From NCBI RefSeq assembly GCF_012371325.1, contig NZ_JAAZQX010000010.1, positions 17,028-81,027 on the forward strand: a stretch of 64,000 nt of DNA. The letters run 5' to 3'. The notes below the pieces were generated by a model. The model had not been told where the DNA came from. It did no database searches and worked only from the letters and a program-made list of their open reading frames with translations. This stretch comes from Acinetobacter sp. A2. Its GTDB lineage: Bacteria; Pseudomonadota; Gammaproteobacteria; Pseudomonadales; Moraxellaceae. Of this stretch, positions 27,989 through 38,016 are shown one piece after another. The translations under genes were made by a program, and so were the position numbers. Numbering within the stretch: position 1 is the stretch's first letter; each line of letters opens with the position of its first letter.

Positions 27989-28007
27989 GATTCACCAAAA
28001 GTGAATC
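27989..28007. promoter_or_regulatory. Perfect inverted repeat upstream of the OYE gene
   Basis: GATTCAC, 5-base spacer, GTGAATC: a perfect 7-bp dyad 23 bases before the GTG start. The spacing looks like a repressor operator of the TetR class, but no regulator gene is adjacent. Confidence 0.4.
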
Positions 28008-28038
28008 ATGAAATAAAGAAGTAAAAACTCGGAATCTG

Positions 28039-28061
28039 CCATCTTTTCAAGATGGTTTTTT
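28039..28061 (+). terminator. Orphan plus-strand terminator-like hairpin
   Basis: CCATCTT, 3-base loop, AAGATGG, then six T. No plus-strand gene precedes it: the region upstream is the start of the minus-strand OYE gene. It may end a short RNA or block antisense transcription into mutM. Confidence 0.6.
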
Positions 28062-28254
28062 CCCTATAGTAGATGTTCAAAAATGATTTATTTATAACGT
28101 GTTGTATGGTTTTTGCAAAGCATGCTTTAGCTTTTCACAGAATAATTTTGCGGTGGCAAGCTATGGCTTGTATTCTATAGGTTATCCCCAATATTAAGCG
28201 CATTACTTTATGCCCTTGCCTGCTTAATTTCCACAAGTGGATTGAATTTGTACC

Positions 28255-29115
28255 ATGCCTGAATTGCCCGAAGTTGAAACCACCAAAACCAGTTTATTGC
28301 CGCTGCTGGATCAAAAAGTCCTGAATGTAGAAGTACGTCAAGCCAGCTTACGTTGGCCCATTCCAGAAAACCTGCATAAACTCACAGGACAAAAACTTCT
28401 GCAATTGACCCGCAGATCCAAATACATTCTGGCGCAATTTGAGCAAGACAGCATGTTATGGCATTTAGGCATGTCAGGTAGTTTTCGTCTTTGCGATGCC
28501 CATGAAGATTTACGCAAACATGACCATCTGATTATTCAGTTTGAAGATATGCAATTGCGTTACCACGACCCACGTCGTTTTGGCTGTATTTTATGGCTAG
28601 ATGAAAGCTCACAACATAAATTGATTGATCCTCTTGGCCCTGAGCCACTGAGTGATGCGTTTAATACTGACTATCTTTTTCACAAGTTAAAAAATAAGAA
28701 CGTTGGCATTAAAGTTGCAATTATGGATAACCATGTCGTGGTAGGTGTGGGTAATATTTATGCCACGGAAAGCCTATTTAACTTAGGTATTCATCCTGCA
28801 CAACCTGCGTCATCTCTGAGTTTGGCGCAAATTGAAAAACTGGTGATTGAAATTAAACGTATTTTAAAACAGGCGATTGATTTAGGCGGTTCGACCTTAC
28901 GTGATTACAGCAATGCCATGGGTGAAAATGGCTACTTTCAACAGACTTTACTGGCCTATGGCCGCGCAGGTGAAATGTGTGTGAATTGCGAAACCACATT
29001 AGAAAACCTGAAACTAGGACAACGCGCATCTGTGTTTTGTCCTGAATGCCAGCCATTGAAAAAAGTATCGACCACGACTAAACATGCCGCAACTAAACGA
29101 GGTAAAAAAGCATGA
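28255..29115 (+). CDS. mutM: Formamidopyrimidine-DNA glycosylase
   Basis: Bifunctional base-excision glycosylase/AP lyase for oxidised guanine. The N-terminal MPELPEVETT supplies the catalytic Pro2 and Glu3. H2TH region and YHDPRRFGCILW, then a C-terminal four-Cys zinc finger (C-V-N-C ... C-P-E-C). The C-terminus extends about 15 basic residues beyond the finger (KHAATKRGKKA), slightly longer than usual. The gene overlaps ppiC by four bases (ATGA). Confidence 0.97.
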   Translation: MPELPEVETTKTSLLPLLDQKVLNVEVRQASLRWPIPENLHKLTGQKLLQLTRRSKYILAQFEQDSMLWHLGMSGSFRLCDAHEDLRKHDHLIIQFEDMQLRYHDPRRFGCILWLDESSQHKLIDPLGPEPLSDAFNTDYLFHKLKNKNVGIKVAIMDNHVVVGVGNIYATESLFNLGIHPAQPASSLSLAQIEKLVIEIKRILKQAIDLGGSTLRDYSNAMGENGYFQQTLLAYGRAGEMCVNCETTLENLKLGQRASVFCPECQPLKKVSTTTKHAATKRGKKA

Positions 29116-29390
29116 AAACTGCAATTGTGCGTCATATCTTAGTCAAAGATAAAGAAACCTGTGAACAACTGAAAAAGCGGATTCAATCGGGTGCTGATTT
29201 TGCCAAAATTGCCAAACAGTTTTCGACCTGCCCTTCGGGCAAAAAAGGCGGTGAATTGGGTGAGGTTAAAAAAGGGCAGCTTGTACCCGTAATTGATAAA
29301 TTGGTCTTTACTGCAGCAGAACGGGTATTACATGGCCCTGTGAAGAGTCAGTTTGGTTTTCATTTACTCGAAATTAAATTTCGGATGTGA
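29112..29390 (+). CDS. ppiC: Parvulin-type peptidyl-prolyl isomerase
   Basis: 92-residue single-domain parvulin that accelerates prolyl bond isomerisation in the cytoplasm. RHILVKDKETCEQLKKRI, FAKIAKQFSTCPSGKKGGELG and GPVKSQFGFHLLEI are family hallmarks. ATGA overlap with mutM implies translational coupling. Confidence 0.94.
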   Translation: MKTAIVRHILVKDKETCEQLKKRIQSGADFAKIAKQFSTCPSGKKGGELGEVKKGQLVPVIDKLVFTAAERVLHGPVKSQFGFHLLEIKFRM

Positions 29391-29429
29391 TTTATAATTT
29401 CCAAAGCTCCCTCTTCTTACAAGAGTGGT

Positions 29430-29482
29430 TTATCCCCCTCACCCTTACGCGGTATTGCCGCTCATCTCCCAAAGGAAGAGAG
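29430..29482. repeat. Possible dispersed intergenic repeat
   Basis: A stretch containing TCCCCCTCACCCTTAC and CTCATCTCCCAAAGGAAGAGAG resembles the CT-rich intergenic segment at 51109-51197. Both look like members of a dispersed repeat; only a genome search would show it. Confidence 0.3.
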
Positions 29483-29483
29483 T

Positions 29484-29514
29484 AAAAAAACGGCGCATCT
29501 TGCACCGTTTTTTT
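29484..29514. terminator. Bidirectional terminator between ppiC and mscL
   Basis: AAAAAACGG and CCGTTTTTTT with an inner GCA/TGC stem. Serves the convergent ppiC (plus) and mscL (minus) genes. Confidence 0.88.
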
Positions 29515-29534
29515 GCTTCATCTAAGGATTAAAA

Positions 29535-29966
29535 TTATTGACGTTTTTTCAATTCATCACGAATTTCACGTAATAATTCAATATCTTCTGGTGTTGCTTC
29601 TGGAGCTGGCTCTTCTTCTTGGTTACGGCGCATTTTGTTCATTAACTTCACTAACCAGAACACTACCCATGCCAATAGAATGAAGTTAATCAAAATGGTC
29701 ATGAAGTTACCGTAATGAAAAATATTTAAACCAGCTTCCTGTGCCGCAGTTAAGGTTTGAATATTATTTGGATTATCACCCAAAATCAGGAACTTGTTGG
29801 TAAAGTCGACATCACCACCGAGCACCCATGAAATAAGCGGCATGATCACATCTTTGACCAATGAATCAATAATCTTACCAAAAGCACCACCAATGATGAC
29901 ACCAACCGCCAAATCCATCATATTGCCTTTAATGGCAAATTCTTTAAATTCTTGAATAATGCTCAT
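29535..29966 (-). CDS. mscL: Large-conductance mechanosensitive channel
   Basis: Pentameric inner membrane emergency valve that opens on hypo-osmotic shock. 143 residues with the amphipathic N-terminus ([21 protein letters not shown]), TM1 with [14 protein letters not shown], the periplasmic loop, TM2 ([19 protein letters not shown]) and a charged cytoplasmic helix. All features are typical. Confidence 0.97.
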   Translation of the reverse strand: MSIIQEFKEFAIKGNMMDLAVGVIIGGAFGKIIDSLVKDVIMPLISWVLGGDVDFTNKFLILGDNPNNIQTLTAAQEAGLNIFHYGNFMTILINFILLAWVVFWLVKLMNKMRRNQEEEPAPEATPEDIELLREIRDELKKRQ

Positions 29967-30104
29967 ACGACTCTCCAGTATTTTTTAAGCGTTATTTTGT
30001 GACGCAGTATACATTATATTATGTTACAAATTGCACGTGTCGTTATAGCATTGTGTAATTTTAAAGTTTGGTCAATATTGAATTTGTGTTTAAACCTTTG
30101 GGCA

Positions 30105-30137
30105 TAAAAAAACCGCTAAACGAATTTAGCGGTTTTT
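30105..30137 (-). terminator. Terminator after typA
   Basis: AAAAAACCGCTAAA, 4-base loop, TTTAGCGGTTTTT: a strong hairpin with T-tracts on both strands, 16 bases past the typA stop. Confidence 0.9.
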
Positions 30138-30153
30138 AGATCAGGATATTTTA

Positions 30154-31989
30154 TTATTTATCACGGTTACGTTTACGTTCGTTTTCTGTCAACCAACGCT
30201 TACGAATACGAATTGATTTTGGTGTTACTTCAACTAGCTCGTCATCTTCAATAAATTCAAGTGCTTGTTCAAGCGTGAATTCAATTGCAGGCACTAGTGT
30301 TAATGCATCATCTGTACCAGAAGCACGTACGTTAGTTAACTGTTTCGCTTTAGTTGGGTTAACCACCATGTCGTCTGAACGAGAGTTAATCCCTACGATC
30401 ATACCTTCGTAAACTTCTAACTGAGGTTTAGCGAATAAACGACCACGGTCTTGTAAGCTGAACAATGCATAGCCCAAGCAAGTACCTTGAACCATAGAAA
30501 TCAACACACCGTTTTGACGTTTCGCAACTTGACCTGCTTTCATTGGACCATAGTGCGAGAAGCTTGAAGTCATGATACCGGTACCTGAAGTCATGGTCAT
30601 GAATTCAGAACGGAAACCAATTAAGCCACGTGAAGGTACAGTTGCTTCAATACGGATACGGCCTTTACCGTCTACTTCCATATTGGTCATCTCACCTTTA
30701 CGGTTACCCATTTGTTCCATCACAGCGCCTTGGTGCTGTTCTTCTACGTCAAAAGTCACGTTTTCGTATGGTTCTTGCATTTCGCCATCGATCTCTTTCA
30801 AGATCACTTGTGGACGAGATACACCCATCTCGAAGCCTTCACGACGCATGTTTTCAATCAATACTGAAAGGTGAAGTTCACCACGGCCTGATACTTTGAA
30901 ACGGTCAGGACTGTCAGTATCTTCTACACGAAGTGCAACGTTGTGAATTAATTCGCGGTCTAAACGTTCACGAATGTTACGTGAAGTCACGAATTTACCT
31001 TCTTTACCTGCAAACGGTGAGTTATTCACTTGGAATGTCATCGATACTGTTGGTTCGTCTACAGAAAGCGGTGGTAAAGCTTCTACATTTTTCGGATCAC
31101 AAATCGTGTCAGAAATATGCAGTTCGTCCATACCTGTTACACATACGATGTCGCCTGCAGAAGCAGATTCAACATCAACACGCTCTAAACCATGGTAACC
31201 CATGATTTTTAAGATACGACCGTTACGTGTTTTACCTTCTTGGTCAATCACGGTTACAGGTGTATTTAATTTCACTGAACCACGTTGAATACGACCAACA
31301 CCAATAACACCTACGAAGCTGTTATAGTCAAGTGAAGAGACTTGCATTTGGAATGGACCATCAACATCAACTGCTGGTGGCTCAACAATATCAACAATTG
31401 TTTCAAATAACGGTGTCATATCTTCCGCTAATTCGTCTGGTGCAGGACCAGCAACACCACGTAAGCCTGATGCATATACGATTGGGAAGTCTAATTGGTC
31501 ATCAGTTGCACCCAAGTTATCAAACAAGTCAAATACTTGATCAATTACCCAGTCTGGACGTGCGTTTGGCTTATCTACCTTGTTGATGATTACGATTGGC
31601 TTCAAACCACGTGCAAAGGCTTTTTGCGTTACAAAGCGAGTTTGTGGCATTGGGCCTTCTTGAGAGTCTACAAGAAGTAATACGCAGTCAACCATCGACA
31701 TTACACGTTCAACTTCACCACCGAAGTCGGCGTGTCCTGGGGTGTCGACAATATTGATACGGTATTCAGTATCAGTACGTTTATCTAACCATTTGATTGC
31801 TGTGTTTTTTGCAAGAATGGTAATACCACGTTCACTTTCAATAGCGCCTGAATCCATGACACGCTCAATCTCGCCCGCTCGTTCACCGAGTGCACCCGAT
31901 TGTTGTAAAAGTTTATCCACAAGAGTTGTTTTACCGTGGTCAACGTGCGCAATAATTGCGATGTTGCGGAGAGTTTTAATATCTGACAT
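30154..31989 (-). CDS. typA: Translational GTPase TypA/BipA
   Basis: Ribosome-associated GTPase of the EF-G class involved in stress and cold adaptation and 50S assembly. P-loop AHVDHGKTTLVDKLL near residue 15, DTPGHADFGGEVERV (G3) near 80, and NKVDKPNARP (G4) near 137. Domains III and V follow, with the BipA-specific C-terminal domain in residues 490-600. 611 residues, typical. The minus-strand promoter is probably the TGTATAAT extended -10 at 32022-32029. Confidence 0.97.
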   Translation of the reverse strand: MSDIKTLRNIAIIAHVDHGKTTLVDKLLQQSGALGERAGEIERVMDSGAIESERGITILAKNTAIKWLDKRTDTEYRINIVDTPGHADFGGEVERVMSMVDCVLLLVDSQEGPMPQTRFVTQKAFARGLKPIVIINKVDKPNARPDWVIDQVFDLFDNLGATDDQLDFPIVYASGLRGVAGPAPDELAEDMTPLFETIVDIVEPPAVDVDGPFQMQVSSLDYNSFVGVIGVGRIQRGSVKLNTPVTVIDQEGKTRNGRILKIMGYHGLERVDVESASAGDIVCVTGMDELHISDTICDPKNVEALPPLSVDEPTVSMTFQVNNSPFAGKEGKFVTSRNIRERLDRELIHNVALRVEDTDSPDRFKVSGRGELHLSVLIENMRREGFEMGVSRPQVILKEIDGEMQEPYENVTFDVEEQHQGAVMEQMGNRKGEMTNMEVDGKGRIRIEATVPSRGLIGFRSEFMTMTSGTGIMTSSFSHYGPMKAGQVAKRQNGVLISMVQGTCLGYALFSLQDRGRLFAKPQLEVYEGMIVGINSRSDDMVVNPTKAKQLTNVRASGTDDALTLVPAIEFTLEQALEFIEDDELVEVTPKSIRIRKRWLTENERKRNRDK

Positions 31990-32021
31990 GTAAATTCAAT
32001 ACGCTATAAATTTGAGGGCAA

Positions 32022-32029
32022 ATTATACA
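32022..32029 (-). promoter_or_regulatory. Extended -10 element for typA
   Basis: TGTATAAT on the minus strand, 33 bases before the typA start; a matching -35 is weak, as is common with extended -10 promoters. Confidence 0.55.
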
Positions 32030-32104
32030 GAAAAATACTAAAGTTTTATAGTGACACTTTATTGACACACACAATTTTTTTTGATGAGTAACACGCTTTT
32101 GATT

Positions 32105-32132
32105 TTGTAAAGCTGTGTAACTCGATTAGAAT
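32105..32132 (+). promoter_or_regulatory. Putative promoter of the xanthine permease gene
   Basis: TTGTAA (32105-32110), 16-base spacer, TAGAAT (32127-32132), with the gene start 31 bases downstream. Confidence 0.5.
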
Positions 32133-32162
32133 AGCGCCACTTTTGCAATATCTTTACGACTT

Positions 32163-33533
32163 ATGTCTGATTTTAACCAATCTCCCTCCCCAAAAGACCA
32201 ACTTGATCTGGTCTATGGTCTGAATGACCGTCCAAAACCACTTATCGCTTTTTTAGCCGCATTCCAGCATTTATTGGCGATTATTGTACCGATTGTTACA
32301 CCTGGCTTGCTGATTTGCTTGGCTTTGGGTGTTTCAAAAGAAGATACCAACATGATTTTGTCGATGTCTTTGGTCATTTCAGGCATCGCGACCTTTTTAC
32401 AATGTAAAAAAGTTGGCCCTTTTGGTGCTGGCTTACTCATTGTGCAAGGTACCAGTTTTAACTTTATTGGCCCCATTATTGGGATCGGCTCTGCCATGGT
32501 CGCAGCAGGTACACCTGTTGAGTCAGTCATGGCGGCAATTTTTGGTGTCGTGATCGCAGGCTCATTTATTGAAATGGGCGTGTCCCAAATTTTGCCGTGG
32601 GTCAAAAAACTGATCACACCACTGGTTACTGGCATTGTGGTGCTGTTAATTGGTCTAACCCTTATTAAAGAAGGCCTCATCAGTATGGGCGGTGGCTATC
32701 AAGCCATGAGCAATAATACTTTTGCCAATACTGACAACCTGATTATGTCGTGTACGGTCTTAGCCATCATTATTATTTTGAACCGTATCAATATCACCTG
32801 GATTAAAAGCTCTGCTATTTTAATTGCCTTGGTGATTGGTTATGCACTGGCAGGCATGATGGGTCATTTAGACTTTTCAGGCTTGAAAGATGCGCCACTG
32901 ATACAAGTTCCTACACCTATGCATTTTGGACTAGATTTCTCTTGGAGTCTGTTCATTCCTTTGGCCTTTATTTATTTGGTGACTTCACTGGAAGCAATTG
33001 GTGACATCACCGCAACATCCAAACTTTCCAATCAACCTGTAGATGGCCCGCAATGGATGCAGCGTATCAAAGGTGGTGTATTGGTGAATGGTGCCAACTC
33101 ATTCTTGGCAGGTATTTTCAATACTTTCCCAAGTTCGGTGTTTGCCCAAAACAATGGTGTAATTCAACTGACAGGCGTTGCCAGCCGTTATGTAGGAATT
33201 TGGATTGCAGCACTGCTGATTATTTTAGGTCTACTTCCTGCAGTTGCAGGCGTGATTCAGGCAGTACCTCAAGCAGTTCTAGGTGGTGCTGTAATGGTGA
33301 TGTTTGGTGCTGTCGCAGCTTCAGGTATCAACATTCTTTCAGGGGTACAGCTAGATCGTCGTGCCTTACTGATTATTGCAATTTCTCTTGGCTTAGGCTT
33401 AGGTGTTGCACAAGTGCCACAAATTTTGGAACACTTACCTGAATTATTCCGTAATATTTTCAGCTCAGGCGTTGCCACAGGCGGTATTGCAGCACTCATT
33501 TTAAATATTGTGCTTCCTGAAACCAAAAAGTAA
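32163..33533 (+). CDS. xanP: NCS2 family purine (xanthine) permease, XanP-like
   Basis: 456 residues, twelve to fourteen helices, nucleobase:cation symporter-2 family. It follows E. coli XanP closely in key segments: QHLLA near residue 36, LLIVQGTSFNFIGP near 95, ITPLVTGIVVLLIGL, SLEAIGDITATS, and NTFPSSVFAQNNGVIQLTGV with the family motif Q-N-x-G-x-x-x-x-T. Xanthine specificity is inferred from that similarity. A terminator follows, then rsmC. Confidence 0.88.
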   Translation: MSDFNQSPSPKDQLDLVYGLNDRPKPLIAFLAAFQHLLAIIVPIVTPGLLICLALGVSKEDTNMILSMSLVISGIATFLQCKKVGPFGAGLLIVQGTSFNFIGPIIGIGSAMVAAGTPVESVMAAIFGVVIAGSFIEMGVSQILPWVKKLITPLVTGIVVLLIGLTLIKEGLISMGGGYQAMSNNTFANTDNLIMSCTVLAIIIILNRINITWIKSSAILIALVIGYALAGMMGHLDFSGLKDAPLIQVPTPMHFGLDFSWSLFIPLAFIYLVTSLEAIGDITATSKLSNQPVDGPQWMQRIKGGVLVNGANSFLAGIFNTFPSSVFAQNNGVIQLTGVASRYVGIWIAALLIILGLLPAVAGVIQAVPQAVLGGAVMVMFGAVAASGINILSGVQLDRRALLIIAISLGLGLGVAQVPQILEHLPELFRNIFSSGVATGGIAALILNIVLPETKK

Positions 33534-33545
33534 TTGCATGTCCAA

Positions 33546-33582
33546 AAAACACTGTCTGAGCTGAACTTAGACAGTGTTTTTC
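33546..33582 (+). terminator. Terminator after the xanthine permease gene
   Basis: ACACTGTCT and AGACAGTGT form a 9-bp stem followed by TTTT, just before the rsmC ribosome binding site. Confidence 0.85.
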
Positions 33583-33598
33583 TATTGGAGAGAGAACC

Positions 33599-34633
33599 AT
33601 GAACCCCCAAAGCGAAGTTTTACTCAGACAATATGACTATTTGTCTGGTCGTGTTCTACTGATCAATGCCCCTACCGATCAACTCCTCGCAGAATTGGGT
33701 GACTCAATCCAAGCCTCTGTCTGGACATGGAATTTCAACGACTATCAATACTTTCAAAATCAGCAGGCTCAAGTGCATTTTGGTGCAGAGTTTCCTGCTG
33801 CCGAGTTTGATCAAGCAGTTATTTTCGTACCCAAATCCAAAGAATTACTGAATTATTTAATTCATAATGTTGCGGCCCAACTCAAAGTGGGCAGTAGCAT
33901 ATTTTTGGTGGGCGAAAAGAAAGGGGGGGTTGAGCGCGCAGCCAAACAGTTACAGCCTTATGGCAAAATGCTCAAACTTGATAGCGCACGCCATTGCCAA
34001 CTTTGGCAGCTGATTTTAGAACAAAATGTTCAGGCTAAAGCACTGTCTGACTGGGCACAACGCTATAACATCAGCACACCAAAAGGTGACTTACAAATTT
34101 GTGCGCTACCAGGCGTATTTAGCCAAAAGCATTTAGATGTCGGTACTGCAGTTCTCTTGCCTTATTTAAGTCAGGTGACGTCTGGAAAAATTGCAGATTT
34201 TGGCTGTGGTGCTGGGGTCATCAGTGCTTATTTAGCGACGTTAAATCCTGAAAACCGAATTTTTGCGCTCGATGTCGATGCCTTTGCTTTAGCATCTACA
34301 CAAATGACGTTTGAACAAAATCAGCTCAATCCTCAACAACTTGAAATTAAAGCGGTGACAGGCATTCAGGATGCCCCGCTGTTTTTACATGCCATTGTCA
34401 GCAATCCCCCATTTCATCAAGGTATTCAGACCGATTACGATGCCAGTGAAACCCTATGTAAAACTTCACGTCGTCATTTGAAATCGGGTGGTGAACTTTG
34501 GATTGTAGCCAACCGCTTTTTGAATTACCCGCTATTAATTGAACAAAGTTTTGGTCAATGCACAATCAAGGCAGATCAACAAGGCTTTAAAGTACTGTTT
34601 GCCAGTACACAAAAAAATACGAAGGATGCATGA
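33599..34633 (+). CDS. rsmC: 16S rRNA (guanine1207-N2)-methyltransferase
   Basis: Methylates G1207 in helix 34 of 16S rRNA within the assembled 30S subunit. The protein has an inactive N-terminal methyltransferase-like half and a catalytic C-terminal half with [15 protein letters not shown] near residue 200 and VSNPPFHQG near 265. GGAGAGAG lies 6-7 bases before the ATG. The stop codon overlaps the lysP start (ATGA), so the two are translationally coupled, an unusual pairing. Confidence 0.94.
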   Translation: MNPQSEVLLRQYDYLSGRVLLINAPTDQLLAELGDSIQASVWTWNFNDYQYFQNQQAQVHFGAEFPAAEFDQAVIFVPKSKELLNYLIHNVAAQLKVGSSIFLVGEKKGGVERAAKQLQPYGKMLKLDSARHCQLWQLILEQNVQAKALSDWAQRYNISTPKGDLQICALPGVFSQKHLDVGTAVLLPYLSQVTSGKIADFGCGAGVISAYLATLNPENRIFALDVDAFALASTQMTFEQNQLNPQQLEIKAVTGIQDAPLFLHAIVSNPPFHQGIQTDYDASETLCKTSRRHLKSGGELWIVANRFLNYPLLIEQSFGQCTIKADQQGFKVLFASTQKNTKDA

Positions 34634-36096
34634 TGAGCGAAACTCAAAACAATCGACAGTTACAGCGTAAACTCGGTGCACGTCATTTAAACATGATTGC
34701 CATTGGTGGCTCGATTGGTACAGGTTTGTTCCTTGCCTCGGGTGCAACCATCGCTAATGCAGGCCCAGGCGGTGCATTACTGGCCTATGCACTCATTGGT
34801 GTGATGATTTATTTCTTGATGACCAGTCTAGGCGAACTTGCAACGCATAATCCAACTTCAGGCGCGTTCTTTACCTATGGCAGTAAATATGTCGAAGGTG
34901 GTTTCGGTTTTGCGCTAGGCTGGAACTATTGGTACAACTGGGCCATTACGGTTGCATTTGAATTAGTAGCGGTACAATTCATTATGAAATTCTGGTTTCC
35001 AGATATTCCTGGTTTCTATTGGAGTGCGTTATTTCTAGCGGTTGTATTTGGAATTAATGCATTAACCGTAAAAGGATTTGGTGAATCAGAATTTTTCTTC
35101 TCGCTGGTCAAAGTCCTTGCGATTGTCGCCTTCATCATCATTGGTATATTCATGATTGTAAAAATCATGCTGACTCCAGATGTCGCTACTTTCGCCAATT
35201 GGAGCAAAGGTGAAGCTCCATTTGTCGGTGGATTATCTGCCCTGATTGGTGTAGCGATGATTGCAGGATTCTCTTTCCAAGGCACCGAAATGGTCGGAGT
35301 TGCAGCGGGCGAATCTAAAAATCCCAAAAAGACCATTCCAATTGCAATTAAACAAATTTTCTGGCGCATCTTATTATTTTATATCGTCTGTATTTTCATC
35401 ATCGGCACACTCATTGCCTACGATGACCCTCGTTTACTCCAAGCAGCAGCGACTGATAATATCGCCCTTTCTCCTTTTACTTTACTGTATGAACAGGCAG
35501 GTTTTGCTTTTGCAGCAAGTGTTATGAATGCAGTGATTTTAACGGCTATTTTATCTGCTGGTAACTCAGGCATGTATTCCTCTACCCGTATGCTATTTGA
35601 TATGGCACGTAAAGGCAGTGCACCAAAAGCTTTTGCCCGCTTGGATGCTCGTGGTGTCCCTATGAATGCACTGTATGCCACAACAGCAATCGCTGCACTA
35701 TGCTTTTTAACAACATTTATTGGTGAGAAACAAGTATTTAACTGGCTCCTGAATATGTCAGGCATGTGTGGGTTTATCGTTTGGCTCGGGATTGCTGTAT
35801 CACATTACCGCTTCCGTAAAGGCTATCTAGCACAAGGCCACAAACTTGAAGATTTAGATTACCGCGCTAAATTCTTTCCTTTTGCACCATGGTTTGCCTT
35901 TATTTTGTGTACAATTGTCGTATTAGGGCAAAACTACCAAGCAGTGCTTGAAGGTAAATGGCTCTCTGTTTTATCGACTTATATTGGTATTCTTTTGTTC
36001 TTGGTCATTTGGTTAAGCTATAAATGGAAACACAAAACCAAACTGATTGCATATCAGGATATGGATGTGAAACCACTACACCCTGATCATGACTAA
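34630..36096 (+). CDS. lysP: Amino acid permease, LysP-like
   Basis: 488 residues, twelve helices, APC superfamily AAT family. The N-terminal [35 protein letters not shown] and the later [18 protein letters not shown] follow E. coli lysine permease LysP, but lysine specificity is inference. The ATG at 34630 overlaps the rsmC stop; the next ATG at 34633 has better spacing from AAGGA. Ends with a normal terminator. Confidence 0.88.
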   Translation: MMSETQNNRQLQRKLGARHLNMIAIGGSIGTGLFLASGATIANAGPGGALLAYALIGVMIYFLMTSLGELATHNPTSGAFFTYGSKYVEGGFGFALGWNYWYNWAITVAFELVAVQFIMKFWFPDIPGFYWSALFLAVVFGINALTVKGFGESEFFFSLVKVLAIVAFIIIGIFMIVKIMLTPDVATFANWSKGEAPFVGGLSALIGVAMIAGFSFQGTEMVGVAAGESKNPKKTIPIAIKQIFWRILLFYIVCIFIIGTLIAYDDPRLLQAAATDNIALSPFTLLYEQAGFAFAASVMNAVILTAILSAGNSGMYSSTRMLFDMARKGSAPKAFARLDARGVPMNALYATTAIAALCFLTTFIGEKQVFNWLLNMSGMCGFIVWLGIAVSHYRFRKGYLAQGHKLEDLDYRAKFFPFAPWFAFILCTIVVLGQNYQAVLEGKWLSVLSTYIGILLFLVIWLSYKWKHKTKLIAYQDMDVKPLHPDHD

Positions 36097-36141
36097 AATA
36101 AATCTTCTTCTGTTATGCTTCATTTGAGAATCCATGATTCT

Positions 36142-36170
36142 AAAAACAGCCAACATTTGGCTGTTTTTTT
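36142..36170 (+). terminator. Terminator after lysP
   Basis: AACAGCCAA / TTGGCTGTT stem followed by TTTTTT. Confidence 0.88.
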
Positions 36171-36554
36171 ATGCTGCAAATTTAAGACAAATTTTATTTT
36201 AAAGCACTTTCGTTATTGTTAATACGATGAAATATCATGCCACAAATTGCTCAATGTTTATTTTTATAATTGCTAAACAACGCCTTGATTGGCTGATAGA
36301 CATCCAGTCCATGTATCTTGTTTCAGAAGTTTGATCTGGGGCAACGCTTAAGAGTTTCCAAATGAGTTGCCGATAAACTCGCTATAAAAATTCGACTTAG
36401 TTTACGATTCAACAAGCCGACATATTAAGCACAATCAGACTCCATCTTATTTGCTCTTTATTCAAAAAATCATAGTTTTACAATATTTTTAATCGTATTA
36501 AGTGTAAATAATTTTACACAATATCTAATCCATACATTCCATAAAAAATAAGCA
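36171..36554. other. 384-base gap between lysP and ompA
   Basis: AT-rich, no open reading frame with a ribosome binding site and no recognisable RNA. Only the two flanking terminators are clear. Confidence 0.5.
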
Positions 36555-36586
36555 TAAAAAAACGACTCCTAAGAGTCGTTTTTTTC
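36555..36586 (-). terminator. Terminator after ompA
   Basis: ACGACTC, 4-base loop, GAGTCGT, with seven-base A and T runs on both sides: efficient in both directions. Confidence 0.92.
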
Positions 36587-36599
36587 AACTTAACTCAAA

Positions 36600-37640
36600 T
36601 TATTGAGCTTGTTGTTCAACAGTCACTGTACGGCTGCCAGTGATCGTCGCGAATACACGACGGTTCATAGCACGACCTTCTTTAGTGTTGTTGTCAGCAA
36701 TCGGTTGATCCCAAGCGAAACCTTGAGTAGACAAGCGAGCTGGATCTACATTGTATTCGTTTACAAGTGAAGATTTAACAGAGTTCGCACGCGCTAAAGA
36801 TAAACGTTCGTTCAGTGCACGTGGACCAGTGTTGTCAGTGTGACCTTCGATGCGAGCAGTAGCGTTTGGATATTCAACTAACTTCTCAGCAACTTTAGCG
36901 ATTTCTGGCTTGTACTGATCTTTGATGTTTGATTTGCTAGTATCAAAGAACACACGAAGTTCCATGTTCAGGTCTTCAGTCAACTCTTGTGGAGCTGGTT
37001 GAACTGGAGCAACTGTTTCAACTGGAGCAACTTCTACTACAGGAGCAGCTGGCTTCAAGTGACCACCAAGAACAACGTTAAGACCAGCTAAAGCTGTGTA
37101 GTTCCAGAATTGCTCATCAAAGTGGTAAGTACCACGTGCTTCAGTACGAAGAGATAAAGCATCGTTCAAACGGAAGAACGCACCAACACCAGCATTACCT
37201 AAAGTACCTTCTTCACCATCACGGATATAACCTACACCATTAGCGCCTTCTACGTCATATTTATAGTGACCAGCACCTAACAATACGTATGGCTTGATTT
37301 TGCTGTCGTAGTTTTTAGTGATTAGATCAGAAGTCGCATAGAAGTTACCTGCGATATTTTGACCCTTGTATTCACCACCGTTGCTGGCATCACCTTTGAT
37401 TTGGCTATATTCAGCTTCAAAACCTAACCAAGGAGTAAGCTCAACACCAAGTGCTGCACCAACGAACAGGTCATCATCAAGCTCTACGCTACTTGTTAAA
37501 CTACCATCATTACCACCATTGTTATGCTGTGTATCAAACATAGTATAACCAAGCATTAATGGGGTAACAGTTACGCCCGCGTTTGCAGCAGCTAAAGGAG
37601 CAGCTACGAGCATTGCTAATGCAATACGACTCATTTTCAT
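36600..37640 (-). CDS. ompA: Outer membrane protein OmpA (OmpA38 type)
   Basis: 346-residue precursor. Signal peptide [21 protein letters not shown] (cut after residue 21), an eight-stranded beta-barrel to about residue 200, a Pro/Val/Ala-rich linker ([18 protein letters not shown]) and a C-terminal OmpA peptidoglycan-binding domain. The latter carries [20 protein letters not shown] and [27 protein letters not shown], including the Asp and Arg that bind diaminopimelate. In Acinetobacter this is the main porin and adhesin. The ATG at 37640 has GGAGG at eight bases; the longer frame has no support. Strong promoter at 37753-37781. Confidence 0.96.
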   Translation of the reverse strand: MKMSRIALAMLVAAPLAAANAGVTVTPLMLGYTMFDTQHNNGGNDGSLTSSVELDDDLFVGAALGVELTPWLGFEAEYSQIKGDASNGGEYKGQNIAGNFYATSDLITKNYDSKIKPYVLLGAGHYKYDVEGANGVGYIRDGEEGTLGNAGVGAFFRLNDALSLRTEARGTYHFDEQFWNYTALAGLNVVLGGHLKPAAPVVEVAPVETVAPVQPAPQELTEDLNMELRVFFDTSKSNIKDQYKPEIAKVAEKLVEYPNATARIEGHTDNTGPRALNERLSLARANSVKSSLVNEYNVDPARLSTQGFAWDQPIADNNTKEGRAMNRRVFATITGSRTVTVEQQAQ

Positions 37641-37752
37641 GGATTTATCCTCCAGAGATAACAATTGTTGTTCAAGCTCAAGCCTAAATTTTCGACTACC
37701 CTGAGATAGGCTTTCTTATACCCCAGTATTATTTTTAAGCTAGTCACTTTGA

Positions 37753-37781
37753 ATCATACAAACACTTTATTACTTTTCCAA
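37753..37781 (-). promoter_or_regulatory. Sigma70 promoter of ompA
   Basis: On the minus strand TTGGAA (37776-37781), 17-base spacer, TATGAT (37753-37758). Transcription would start near 37746, leaving about 105 bases of leader, as expected for a highly expressed, post-transcriptionally controlled ompA. The remaining gap to 38016 holds the fimT upstream region and shows nothing else. Confidence 0.7.
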
Positions 37782-38016
37782 GTGCTTGATAATTTTAATC
37801 AAGTAAATTATTGACAAAATTACTTACAATTTCCGTTGTAATTCGGTAACTTTCTACTCAATTATTTGTGGCGAATAGCCTATCTTTCTTGCTGTTTATT
37901 TTAACACTTTCTAGAGAAGTTGTTTAGTAATTATTATACACAGCAGATAAAGCACTATAAAACAACAAATTACTCAGATTAATCATAAAAAACATAACAA
38001 TAACAGGTAAAGACTT

